Shown here one piece after another: positions 23,305 through 33,705 of a stretch of 64,000 nt of DNA. The position numbers were made by a program, and so were the translations under genes. Every line of letters begins with the position of its first letter. Positions within the stretch are counted from its first letter, which is position 1. The DNA is from Zygnema cylindricum. Taxonomy: Eukaryota > Streptophyta > Zygnematophyceae > Zygnematales > Zygnemataceae. The stretch lies in assembly GCA_037447655.1 (NCBI GenBank), contig JBBHKE010002898.1:20353-84352 (forward strand), in the 5' to 3' direction. The notes below the pieces were generated by a model that was given only the letters and a program-made list of their open reading frames with translations, ran no database searches and was not told where the DNA came from.

Positions 23305-24024
23305 GGGTGACGTTCCATCAGGCGAAAAGTGGCGTAGTTTACAAAAATCCGCGACCCTCTGTACCAAGTCGTACCGCCTATTTTGTTTTTATACGAAAAA
23401 CTATATTACAGAGAATCTTGCCGATACTCTCCTAAGGTCTTGGAGGTAATTCTAGCCGTCGGATGTTCATCTGCGAGGAGTTCGCTTCATTTTTTTTTAT
23501 AACTTTCAACCCACCTCGAGGAGGTGGGTTGGCAGATACAGAAAAAAAAATCGTGACACGCTGGACGATTAAGCTACGTGTCATGATGCAAAACCAACGA
23601 AAAATCTTAAGATTTGCACATGACACGCGGTTTCCAAAATACAACCGAAAAAAAAAACGAAGTTTCGTAACATTCCCTCGTCAAGCTATTTTCACTAACT
23701 TTTGTTCATCACACTATTTCTCTCAAAGGACTTTCGTTATGTCCAAAAAGTGAAACCCTAAAAACTGAGTTGGCGTACAGACTAGCGTCTTCAAAATGTA
23801 TATAAGTTTTGTCTTATGATTACTTCATACGCAGGTACATGGTACGCAAGTCAAGATTTGAAGTTAAGTTTGTCGGTGCTAAATATCTGAAAGATATTCA
23901 ATATCGGATCGTAGCTTGCGTGGCGCCATTCATCGAAAATGCGGCGTAATTTACCATCGAACATCCATAACCCACCCGGTTCAGAGTTTCGCACAATTAC
24001 GTAAACGTATGACGAACTTCACCT
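23305..24024. mobile_element. PIF/Harbinger-like MITE, TAA target (P-b)
   Basis: Left end GGGTGACGTTCCATCAGGCG, right end complementary with a few mismatches (GACGAACTTCACCT), TAA on both sides. 720 bp. It has an internal perfect palindrome, AACCCACCTCGAGGAGGTGGGTT in two halves (23508-23530), shared with P-c. Confidence 0.6.
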
Positions 24025-24534
24025 TAAACCTATCAGAATCACTTTGATACGTCTCCGATTGCTTCGATTTTGCGCATACCAGAGAGTTGTCCAAACTCCA
24101 AAAAAGCTTAACTTTTCATGTACAAAAAGGTATAGAAATGCTATATGTGGTCCATCTAAACTCTAAGCATACTGTACGCGGGAACCGTTAAAACACAATA
24201 CTAGTACAACGTTCTCATGCGTTGTCGCACTTTGGAAGTTCGCGGGGATGAAAAGGACAGGCCAGACGTCAAACGTCACAAGGCTAGTGGATGCGACGCA
24301 GAATGTACCAAACCGTGTGCGCGAGGCATCTGGAAATTTAAACCGCATTGAACGGCTCACTGCGTGTGGCTCACGATACTATGAGCCAATGACGCGTGAG
24401 GGAATCCACAACAAACACAAGAATTTCAGAACTCTTTATCTTCTGAAACCACGCAAACAATTTAGATCAGGTTGTCTCCCATTTATAAAAACGAATTCCG
24501 ACATTCGATATTCCTAACTTCCGCAACTACAGTA

Positions 24535-25078
24535 CACCGCGAATCGTAATTAGAGTAGAGAAATAATTAGAGTAGAAAAATGAAAAAACATAATTAGAGC
24601 TATTAACTCTAATTCGGGTAATCAACCCTTTTCAAAAAAGAAAAAATTACTCTAATTTATCAATAACTATAATTTGGGTTTCTTTCCGCGGTAATTATCC
24701 GCGCTGAATATCATTACTGTAAATTAGGTACTTGTACAGAATCTGACAAAACGTACAGTTTCACGTCATTATGACGTTTGCATTACGCGGTTTTTGAAAA
24801 CTCAGCTACATGATGACGACCTTTATTAAATCATTTTTTGTACTTTTTTAGTTAATGAAGTACTATTTTAGTTAATAAATATAATTTTGCACGGTCAGAC
24901 ACCCACCGTACGCCACACTTTTAAAAACGACACTATATTAGAGTTGATAACGCTAATTCAAAAAGAACCATAAATAATGTAAAGAATAATTTAGAATTAT
25001 GTACTCTATTTAGGTTGATAGAGTCAAAATTGGGGGTGACGGAATTAGCTTGTATAACGCTAATTACGATTCGTGGTG
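24535..25078. mobile_element. TA-flanked MITE, M4
   Basis: TIRs CACCGCGAATCGTAATTAG and complement (one mismatch), with TA on both sides. 544 bp. Confidence 0.75.
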
Positions 25079-25219
25079 TAGTCTCTACCACGAGGAGGTG
25101 CCACTAACCACCTATCGAGCAATTCCAAAACTCGTCATTTCAATTTTCCACTCTCTCCCTTCCCCACCTCTCTCCACAATTTCCATCTTCTATCTCAACA
25201 AGGAACAGAACAAAACAAC

Positions 25220-25322
25220 AATGGCAGACGACAGCGTCGCACAGATTGATGATGTCACCGTGATACATTCGAATGACTTGCTCGAGATTCGTGTAGACTG
25301 CAAGCTGCCACATTGCGAATAA
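25220..25322 (+). CDS. Possible first coding exon of an unknown gene
   Basis: A pyrimidine/A-rich leader typical of plant 5' UTRs (25130-25219) ends in ACAACAATGG. A 34-codon ORF follows (MADDSVAQIDDVTVIHSNDL, then to a TAA at 25320-25322). No downstream exon was recognised, and a 56-bp tandem repeat begins 57 bases later. It could be a relic promoter-exon fragment or an uncharacterised short ORF. Confidence 0.25.
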
Positions 25323-25378
25323 GGGAAAGGCGGACATGTGTTGTTTCGAGAGCGAAGGTTTGGATGTCGCGTGCATCA

Positions 25379-25490
25379 CGTCGCATTGCAGAAAGATGCT
25401 GCATTGGAGGTTGCCATGTCAATAACTATGGCGACGTCGTATTGCAGAAAGATGCTGCATTGGAGGTTGCCATGTCAATAACTATGGCGG
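25379..25490 (+). repeat. 56-bp tandem duplication
   Basis: The unit beginning ATTGCAGAAAGATGCTGCAT occurs at 25385 and again at 25441, almost identically. Confidence 0.9.
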
Positions 25491-25499
25491 GTGTTGTGA

Positions 25500-27105
25500 C
25501 ACGTTAACAATTATGGCAGATGTTATTGTGAGAGTCTCGCGCTGTCCACGGGGACCGGAAGAAACAACCCATGAAGTCGCGCCACGGGCAACACGGTGAA
25601 GGATAGTGTAGGAAATGGTGGAGGGGAATAATGCAGCGAAATCAAATTAAGATAAACATAATGTAGCTAAATAAGGGAGAGAAAAGAGAAGTGTGTTTAA
25701 CTCTTGTTTAGATTACTAGTTCTGTTATACTTTTGAAAAGCGAGGGAAATGACTCTAAGGAAAATTGGCAGGTGTTGCCGGAGACATGGTTCCCATCTTC
25801 GTATATAAAGAAGGGATATTTGACTATGAAATGTATATACAACAGAAATGTTAGTAACAGGTAAATAAAAATATGAAAAATGAAACTTGTGTTATGGTTG
25901 TGGAAAGAGGATCACGATCAAAATGAATGCATGTCTCTTGAAATGAACTAAAATGCAAAGGATTCTATCGACATTACAACATTTTTTTTCGAATTCATCT
26001 GCAAATTCATACCGTAGGACTAAATTTGAAGATTTTGGTCAAGGTTTAAAATGAATTTTTAAAATAAACCAAAGTTGATCTTCTAAGAGGCCAAATTTGT
26101 CTTTAAAAAGTGGCATTTATCTCATCGACTTAATGGAATGCAGTTTGTGTGTTTGGACTATTTGGACTAAATGTTCGATTAAAAAAGGAAAAAAAAATAC
26201 ACGAGGATTGATTTGTCACGGCTGAAAAAACCCAATTTCTCAGGCTATTGACTATGAAGTTGACAATTGGAAAACTTGCCTGAACATTGTCGATTATAGA
26301 GTGGAATATTTTCAGGATCGGTACATCGTAATAATTGTCGCTCCAATTTCACCATTTATAATCTTGGATTTTTACATAAAAGATTTGTCTTTCTACACTT
26401 TCATTAATCGTATATCTGAACACATTTCAAACAACATGGTGACTTATCGCTTTGAAAAGCAGTTGTTAAACATTCATTAAAAGTGATATGTCCTAAAAAT
26501 GAAGGAATTTGATCTAAAGGAGAACAACAACCTGAGTGTTCCTCCAAAATACTTTTACACTTTTACACAATCAATAAAAAAACTAAACATTTGTTAGTTC
26601 CTACGTCATTTGTAGAACCATGCTATAAAATTTAAAGTCATTTACATTGCCAAAACAGTAATGCACTCTCCTATTAAAATTGGTTCAATCATTACAAAAT
26701 TCCATTTTTCGGTTCAACCTTTCCTAAATATATAACATTTTGTATTGATAATATCTTCAACGAAGCTAGTCAAATAGATAGAGCTAATATGGTACATGTG
26801 AAGAAGGAGATAAGTTTATGTTTAATGTGGATAGTCAAGGAAAAACATTTCAGAGTCACTATGACAAAATGTATCCGACAGCTACAACTCTACAATTGGC
26901 TCCAAAAGACTCCACATTGCACCTTCTATCGTTACTCTTCGCAGTGGCAAAAGAGTAGCTTGGAGAAGTGAGAGAGGGAGGGAGAAATGGAAAGAGTGAG
27001 GGGATTTTGTGAGAGGGAGAAAAAGAGGAGAATTGGACTTCCTCCCCTTCCCTCTATCTCCCTCTCTCTCTCTCTTATTCTTCTTTAACCTCTCTCTCTT
27101 CCCCT
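25500..27105. other. Intergenic or decayed TE, no gene seen
   Basis: AT-rich. A TATATAAAG box at about 25801 hints at an old LTR or promoter. The end (26960-27105) is purine/pyrimidine low complexity next to E1. Confidence 0.45.
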
Positions 27106-27110
27106 CTCTC

Positions 27111-28140
27111 TGTAACTCTGAGACCTCCATAAGTCCTCAGAGTGGACAGCTTCCAAGAAGCCTCTAGGATAATCCTGACCCCTTTGTGTTTAAGCAAAGA
27201 TAACTGCCACCCTGGCAGACAAAAACGCTGACCAACTTCACCCCTGTGAAGACAAGACTCCCCTGAGTCGATAGCAAAAAGAATCTTTGAATTTGCTCCC
27301 CTGAGCAGTAAGTTATGGAGGGTCAAAGTTGACCTTTTGTACAGAAGCTCTCTGGGAGAGAGGGTCCTATCTTCTAATTTTTCTAAGTCCTATCTCTCTC
27401 ACAGACTCTATCTACTGATGTATGGAACCAATCAGAATTGAGTTCCGTACGCAAAAGTACAACCGCCGGTGTACTTTCAGTACGGACATTGTACGACATG
27501 GCCTAAATGTCGACACATGTCAAATCCGGATTCGGTGCCATAATCTCCGGAGATTCTACAATCCAACGGAATTTCGCCACGTGTCATCCGATGTGGCGAT
27601 GGCCATAAACCGCCGAAATCTACCTCCGCGATCTCGGCGCTATTTCCGGCCGTCCGATTAAATTCAGATTTAATCTTAGCCGTAATAAATACATGCGCGG
27701 TATTTATTTCACTTCCGAAACAAATGCGCGGTATTGATTCGTAATTCGTACCGGTTCTATGTATCCCGTAATCCGTAACAGTTAAATGAATTTATCGTAC
27801 GTATACATCTTTAAATAATTATCAAACTATATAGTATGTATCACTATAGCTAGACCTAACGGCTAAGGCTACCGGCTATTTCCTATCTGCCGGCCGGTAG
27901 GTACAGGGATCAAATCCTGCCGCCGGCACATAACTTTTAATTAAATAAATAAACCCTAGTATTAAATTCCCGTAAAACTTCAGGATAGCCAAGGTAGCCA
28001 TGGCTCTAGCTTCCTCTCCAACTTCTCAGTGACTGCAACAAGTTTGAGAGTTGGAGAGAGAAGTTAGAGATAGACTGCCTCGGCTTCTTTCTATTTCTAT
28101 TTAGACCTAGAAAATACTAATAAATCCATTAGTTTCTACA
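27111..28140 (-). repeat. E1 3' LTR
   Basis: 1030 bp, begins TGTAGAAACTAATGG and ends GAGTTACA on the minus strand. It contains a tRNA-like block (27850-27930), a cluster of GTAC motifs (27445-27500) and an ACCAATCAG CCAAT-type box (27425-27433, plus strand). Confidence 0.95.
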
Positions 28141-28153
28141 CTCCCCTTATTTT
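28141..28153 (-). promoter_or_regulatory. E1 polypurine tract
   Basis: AAATAAGGGGAG lies immediately before the 3' LTR on the minus strand. The same tract precedes the E2 3' LTR. Confidence 0.85.
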
Positions 28154-31100
28154 CTAGTCAATCTTTAATTTCAGACCACACTTCTCCCTGCAAAAAATTA
28201 GCTTAGGGGAAGGCACAGGTTTGGTCATCATATCTGCTACCATCTCACTATCTGGTTTGTACTCTAAACTGATTATTTTGTTTTCTACTTTCTCTCTAAC
28301 AAAGCTGAGTCTGATGTCCATGTGTTTGGCTTTAAAATGGTGTTTAGGATTGGCAGAAATAGCGATTGCTGCCTGATTATCACAAAATATTTTTTGCACA
28401 CCACTCTTAAGGTGACCAAGCTCACCAAGCAAAGACTTGACCCACATCAATTCTTTTACAGCAGAGCAAGAGGCCATATACTCAGCCTCCATGGTGGACT
28501 GAGCAATAACCTTTTGCTGTTTGCTACTCCAACAGCAAGCCCCATCACCCACATATAATACATATCCAGAAGTACATCTCCTCATCGGAGCATCACCATA
28601 ACTGGCATCACTCCAAGTAGTGATGTCAGTATTCTCCCCACCCAAATGCAACCATAGATCTCTAGTTCCTACCAAATATCTAAGGACTCTCTTAGCTGCC
28701 TCCCAATCCCTTTTAGTGGGAGCATTTAGACTTCTACTCAGCACTCCTACAGCTGCAGCTAAATCCGGCCGGGTACAATTCATAAAATAGATTAGACTTC
28801 CCACTACTTGCCTGTAAGGAATAGTCTGCATGAACTTCTGTTCATCATGAGATAATTCCTCGTCTAAGACTATGACTCCTTCTTCCTCACTCCCCTCACT
28901 TCCCTTCTTCAACTCCATTGGAGTTGTACAACTATTAGCTTTATCCATTTGAAATTTTTCAAGCATGTTCCCTATTGCTTCTTTTTGAGTCAATCTTATA
29001 ATTTTCCTTTTTCGGTCTCTCTCTACTTGAATTCCCAAAATATATCTTGCTTCTCCCATATCCTTCATTTCAAATCTCCCCTTAAGATCGGTTTTCAGTT
29101 TGTTAATTTTTTCCATTGATTTACTTAATACAAGCAAATCATCAACATAAATTGCAATAAATATCAAACCTTCCTCATCTTCGAAAACATAGATTGAGTG
29201 ATCTGAGCTGATCCGAATATATCCCAGACCGGTAAGAAACTCATCAAGCTTCTTATTCCATTGTCGAGGTGCCTGTTTCAAACCATAAAGAGATTTAATC
29301 AGCCGGCATACCTTACTCTCCTCTCCTTCTTCCACAAACCCTTCGGGTTGTCGCATGAAGATCTCCTCTTCCAATTCTCCATGCAAAAAGGCTGTTTTTA
29401 TGTCCATCTGGTGCACTTCCATGTCTTCCGCCGCCGCTAAACTGAGAAGTATGCGGACGGAGGGAAATCTGACCACCGGAGCAAAGGTTTCCTCGTAGTC
29501 AATTCCTTCCTTTTGTGTAAATCCCTTTGCCACTAATCTGGCCTTGTAGCGCTCGATTGTGTTATCTGGGTTCAGTTTTAGTTTGAAAACCCACTTACAA
29601 CCGATTGGTTTTCGGTTAGGTGGACAGTCCACCAGCTCCCAAGTATCGGCTGCCATGATTGAAGCCATCTCCTCATTGATGGTTGTCTTCCATCGGTTTC
29701 TTTCTGGACAAGTCATCGCCTCTCCATAAGTTTGAGGTTCATCTTGATGAGATAGTTTAGTTACCTTGTTAATAACCTGTTTTTCTTGCAGTCTTTTGCT
29801 ACTTCTCCTCCCCCCCTCAAAATCTGAGGCCGGAATAGATGGTTCTCGTGGATTCTTTCGAACAAACTCGGCTTCTCCCCTATCCCTTGATTCCGAATCA
29901 ATTTCCACCACGTCTTCCGCTTCGAGTAGAGTTGTCACTGGAGTTTCCACAGCCGAGTCCTTTTCGGTCTGATTTGTTCCTGCAAGAATGTCATCTTCTC
30001 TAAAACCTGGATAGTTAGGAAGCTCAAAGTCATCGGAATTTTCTGACTCAAATCTGATTTTTACTGACTTCGTATATTTGAAGGGATCTACAGACTTTCC
30101 TTCATCCATAACTACTAGATGCTTTACTAAGATTATATCTTCCCTTTTTAGATCATAAACTCTATATCCTTTAACATCTTCATCATATCCTAATAAGTAT
30201 CCTGGTTTTCCTTTAGGATCTAGCTTCCAATTGGACCGATCAGTATCTAGACTGAACACTTGACTGCCGAAAACCTTTAAGTGAGATATGTCTGGTTTCC
30301 GGCCTGTCCATCTCTCATAAGGTGTTTGATCTTTTATAGCTGAAGTAAGAACTCTATTCTTGAGGTAATTAGCACAGTTCATTGCTTCTGCCCAAAACCT
30401 TTTCCCTATCCTTTTATCTGACAACATACTTCTAGCACTATCACTTAGTGTTCTATTTAGCCTCTCAGCTACCCCATTCTGTTCAGGATTTTCTGGAACT
30501 GTCTTTTGGTGTTGAACCCCATCTTCCCTCAGAAAATCCTCAAACTGGTTAGAAGTATACTCTCCACCATTGTCACTCCTTACTCTCTTGATTGGAGTTT
30601 CATGGAGTTTTTCGCTCCATGCTTTATATTGTCTAAAACAATTCTCAGCTTCGGACTTGTTTTTCAAAAAATATACCCGGGAATACCGAGACCAATCATC
30701 AGTTATAGTCATCATAAATCTCTTCCCCCCCGGTGAGGGCACTTTAGCCGGTCCCCAAATATCTGTGTGTACTAGATCTAGAATTTTTTCTCCCTTATAG
30801 GTGGCTGACTTAGGAAAGGGTAATCTGTGTGCTTTACCTTGAGCACATCCACTACAATCACTTATATCATCACTCTCACTGAACTGAATCCCTTCCACCA
30901 CTCCCATCTTTTTCATCTCTCTTAACTTATCTAGATTCACATGCCCAAGCCTCTTATGCCACATCATAATATCATGAACACCAGCATAATAAAGTTTCTT
31001 CTTTTCATTACTTAAGATCAGCCTAAACATCCCATGGCTACCTTTCTCAGCAATGAAATAGACATCATCCTCAAAACTAGCAGTAAAGACTCCTTCCCTA

Positions 31101-32512
31101 GTGCTAGTAAAAAAACCCTTATCATCTAATACTGATGTAGAGATAAGATTTTTGTTCAGCTCCGGAATAAACAATACATCGGAGAATGTTAATATGGATG
31201 TCTTTCCTTCCACTAACACTTTTAGATCTACCGATCCTACAAGAGTAGTGGTGACTATCCTCCCATCCCCGTACTCTATCTCTACGGTGGGAATCTTTCT
31301 TATCTTAGTGAACAGGTGTCTATCCTTACACATGTGCATGGAGGCACCTGAATCTACAATCCAGCCTGCTTCACCTTTCAATCCACCGTACGCACATTTC
31401 TGCCTCCGTGGAATTTCGACCTCATTTTTCGCCTCCAACTCCTCATCCAAAAGGAGCTCATCGTCCTCGTCCTCGGATTCAGCCTCAAGTACCTGTGTGA
31501 CAAGGGCCTTTTTCTTTCCTCTCGAGGTACCACCGGTCTGCCCCTCCTTTAACCGAAGCTCGGTTAGCTTAGTGCACTCTGCCATATAGTGCCCCGGTTT
31601 CTTACAAAAATGACATAGTCCTTTGGGAGCCCTTGGTTCGAACTCATCGGCCGGTTTTTTCTGCTCCCTACCCCCATAGTTTCCGACCGGTTTTCGGGAA
31701 TCCCTGTTCCTCCAATCAGTCGCTGTTGCCAAGGCTTGGCCACTCTTTCCTCCCCTTCGGATCTCAATTGTATTCTCTTGAACGAGAATCATTCCTACCA
31801 CTGAGTTCCATATCCACCTTGAGTCAGGCAAGTCCTGCACACGGTAAACTATGTTCACGAACTCATCAGGTAACTTCATCAGTAAACAGTTAACCTTTTC
31901 TTTTTCACTCAAATCTTTTCCCGCACTCTGTAGCTCCATGAAGAGTGTAGCAAGCTCATTGCAAAAATCCAACATATTTCCCCCTTTGTATACATACTCC
32001 TTAACTTTCTGATCAGCCAACTGTTGTTGCTGAATCGTACCACTTCGGTACATCTCTATAAGAGCCATCCAAAGATCGGATGCCCTTTCTACCTGCAAAT
32101 GAGGGCATGCAAGTCCTTGAGTGAGATGGCGTAGGATGAAGTGCTTTGCCGCCATATTGTTGAAGTCCCAGGTTTCAGTATCATTCTCCTCGTTCCTCGG
32201 AATAGGTGACATGAATGCTAAACCAGTTGCTATTGGTGTGGTCGCCTCCTTCTCCTTTCCTTTGTCCACCACCTCTCCTTCCTTTGTTTCCTCCGTTGAA
32301 GGTGAATCCTCTTTCCTGGTGAATCTGCTTCCTCCAAACCCTGGAGGAATTCCAAGACTTGATGGACGCCCCAATCGTCCACTCACTATCCCCCAAAACC
32401 TTTTTTCGCATAGAGCTCCTATCATCATACTTTCCCAGTATATGAAGCCAGTTCCATTAAAGATTGGTACCCTAGAGGGTGGGCCCATAACCTGTAACTC
32501 TGAGACCTCCAT
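28154..32512 (-). CDS. E1 gag-pol polyprotein
   Basis: Uninterrupted 1452-residue copia polyprotein. Gag occupies about residues 1-330, with the zinc knuckle CHFCKKPGHYMAEC near 298-312. The aspartic protease motif is WIVDSGAS near 382. Integrase shows the HHCC zinc finger (HKRLGH ... CSGC, about 515-550) and the catalytic core (HTDIWGP, then RSDNGGEY, then the E-containing ENPEQNGVAERLNRT). Reverse transcriptase begins near WKWVF-type motifs (CKWVFKLK, about 975) and has the YVDD active site near 1124. RNase H shows WSDASYGD (about 1300) and CDNQAAIA (about 1375). The ATG at 32512 is inside the 5' LTR, 20 bases before its end, so codons 8-12 (VMGPP) are encoded by the PBS. No frameshift separates gag and pol. 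All catalytic residues I looked for are present, so activity is plausible. Confidence 0.96.
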   Translation of the reverse strand: MEVSELQVMGPPSRVPIFNGTGFIYWESMMIGALCEKRFWGIVSGRLGRPSSLGIPPGFGGSRFTRKEDSPSTEETKEGEVVDKGKEKEATTPIATGLAFMSPIPRNEENDTETWDFNNMAAKHFILRHLTQGLACPHLQVERASDLWMALIEMYRSGTIQQQQLADQKVKEYVYKGGNMLDFCNELATLFMELQSAGKDLSEKEKVNCLLMKLPDEFVNIVYRVQDLPDSRWIWNSVVGMILVQENTIEIRRGGKSGQALATATDWRNRDSRKPVGNYGGREQKKPADEFEPRAPKGLCHFCKKPGHYMAECTKLTELRLKEGQTGGTSRGKKKALVTQVLEAESEDEDDELLLDEELEAKNEVEIPRRQKCAYGGLKGEAGWIVDSGASMHMCKDRHLFTKIRKIPTVEIEYGDGRIVTTTLVGSVDLKVLVEGKTSILTFSDVLFIPELNKNLISTSVLDDKGFFTSTREGVFTASFEDDVYFIAEKGSHGMFRLILSNEKKKLYYAGVHDIMMWHKRLGHVNLDKLREMKKMGVVEGIQFSESDDISDCSGCAQGKAHRLPFPKSATYKGEKILDLVHTDIWGPAKVPSPGGKRFMMTITDDWSRYSRVYFLKNKSEAENCFRQYKAWSEKLHETPIKRVRSDNGGEYTSNQFEDFLREDGVQHQKTVPENPEQNGVAERLNRTLSDSARSMLSDKRIGKRFWAEAMNCANYLKNRVLTSAIKDQTPYERWTGRKPDISHLKVFGSQVFSLDTDRSNWKLDPKGKPGYLLGYDEDVKGYRVYDLKREDIILVKHLVVMDEGKSVDPFKYTKSVKIRFESENSDDFELPNYPGFREDDILAGTNQTEKDSAVETPVTTLLEAEDVVEIDSESRDRGEAEFVRKNPREPSIPASDFEGGRRSSKRLQEKQVINKVTKLSHQDEPQTYGEAMTCPERNRWKTTINEEMASIMAADTWELVDCPPNRKPIGCKWVFKLKLNPDNTIERYKARLVAKGFTQKEGIDYEETFAPVVRFPSVRILLSLAAAEDMEVHQMDIKTAFLHGELEEEIFMRQPEGFVEEGEESKVCRLIKSLYGLKQAPRQWNKKLDEFLTGLGYIRISSDHSIYVFEDEEGLIFIAIYVDDLLVLSKSMEKINKLKTDLKGRFEMKDMGEARYILGIQVERDRKRKIIRLTQKEAIGNMLEKFQMDKANSCTTPMELKKGSEGSEEEGVIVLDEELSHDEQKFMQTIPYRQVVGSLIYFMNCTRPDLAAAVGVLSRSLNAPTKRDWEAAKRVLRYLVGTRDLWLHLGGENTDITTWSDASYGDAPMRRCTSGYVLYVGDGACCWSSKQQKVIAQSTMEAEYMASCSAVKELMWVKSLLGELGHLKSGVQKIFCDNQAAIAISANPKHHFKAKHMDIRLSFVREKVENKIISLEYKPDSEMVADMMTKPVPSPKLIFCREKCGLKLKID
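32478..32492 (-). promoter_or_regulatory. E1 primer-binding site (tRNA-iMet anticodon half)
   Basis: GGTTATGGGCCCACC begins directly after the 5' LTR. It is complementary to the anticodon stem-loop half of plant initiator tRNA-Met (GGTGGGCCCATAACC), not to the tRNA 3' end. Drosophila copia uses the same priming mode. Confidence 0.85.
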
Positions 32513-33522
32513 AAGTCCTCAGAGTGGACAGCTTCCAAGAAGCCTCTAGGATAATCCTGACCCCTTTGTGTTTAAGCAAAGATAACTGCCACCCTGGGAA
32601 ACAAAAACGCTGACCAACTTCACCCCTGTGAAGACAAGACTCCCCTGAGTCGATAGCAAAAAGAATCTTTGAATTTGCTCCCCTGAGCAGTAAGTTATGG
32701 AGGGTCAAAGTTGACCTTTTGTACAGAAGCTCTCTGGGAGAGAGGGTCCTATCTTCTAATTTTTCTAAGTCCTATCTCTCTCACAGACTCTATCTACTGA
32801 TGTATGGAACCAATCAGAATTGAGTTCCGTACGCAAAAGTACAACCGCCGGTGTACTTTCAGTACGGACATTGTACGACATGGCCTAAATGTCGACACAT
32901 GTCAAATCCGGATTCGGTGCCATAATCTCCGGAGATTCTACAATCCAACGGAATTTCGCCACGTGTCATCCGATGTGGCGATGGCCATAAACCGCCGAAA
33001 TCTACCTCCGCGATCTCGGCGCTATTTCCGGCCGTCCGATTAAATTCAGATTTAATCTTAGCCGTAATAAATACATGCGCGGTATTTATTTCACTTCCGA
33101 AACAAATGCGCGGTATTGATTCGTAATTCGTACCGGTTCTATGTATCCCGTAATCCGTAACAGTTAAATGAATTTATCGTACGTATACATCTTTAAATAA
33201 TTATCAAACTATATAGTATGTATCACTATAGCTAGACCTAACGGCTAAGGCTACCGGCTATTTCCTATCTGCCGGCCGGTAGGTACAGGGATCAAATCCT
33301 GCCGCCGGCACATAACTTTTAATTAAATAAATAAACCCTAGTATTAAATTCCCGTAAAACTTCAGGATAGCCAAGGTAGCCATGGCTCTAGCTTCCTCTC
33401 CAACTTCTCAGTGACTGCAACAAGTTTGAGAGTTGGAGAGAGAAGTTAGAGATAGACTGCCTCGGCTTCTTTCTATTTCTATTTAGACCTAGAAAATACT
33501 AATAAATCCATTAGTTTCTACA
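32493..33522 (-). repeat. E1 5' LTR
   Basis: 1030 bp and nearly identical to the 3' LTR. It carries the gag start codon (32512-32510) and would hold the promoter. The tRNA-like block is at 33232-33312. Confidence 0.95.
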
Positions 33523-33542
33523 CTCTCCCCCTCTTTCCCCCT

Positions 33543-33705
33543 TGAAATTGTATAAGGTCGAATCTCCAACACAATTGGCAGATCCAAATAAGCTTATTTC
33601 GATAGTGCCGACTCCAAGTTAGTACAAACCCAAATGATTGACACCTTCACAGTCAGATTTCCAATATAACTTCACCCATGTGAAATAAGACTTTTTGTGT
33701 GCTCT
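33543..33705 (-). repeat. Old LTR fragment (E3/E6 family)
   Basis: Matches the U5 end of the 47748-48931 LTR (TGAAATT... GATAGTGCCGACTC ... CAAACCCAAATGA). It is truncated and diverged and sits next to E1. Confidence 0.75.

Larger units (their letters stand above)
27111..33522 (-). mobile_element. Intact Ty1/copia retrotransposon E1
   Basis: 6412 bp. It is flanked by CTCTC (27106-27110) and CTCTC (33523-33527), a perfect 5-bp target duplication, although the site is itself CT-rich. Two 1030-bp LTRs differ at only about two positions that I noticed (around 27209-27213 versus 32591-32595), so the insertion is young. PBS, one long gag-pol ORF and PPT are all present, in the order gag, protease, integrase, RT, RNase H that defines copia. 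It is the only complete autonomous-type element in the window. Confidence 0.95.

Noticed and set aside
27111-28140. LTR-encoded short protein starting MEVSELQ and running into flanking DNA (27130-26882)
   Set aside because: It is the 3' LTR copy of the gag start codon reading into the host flank, an expected by-product of a start codon inside the LTR.
31101-31589. ORFs antisense to the E1 polyprotein (also 30506-30736, 32121-32549)
   Set aside because: Shadows of a conserved gag-pol frame. No own motif or start context.
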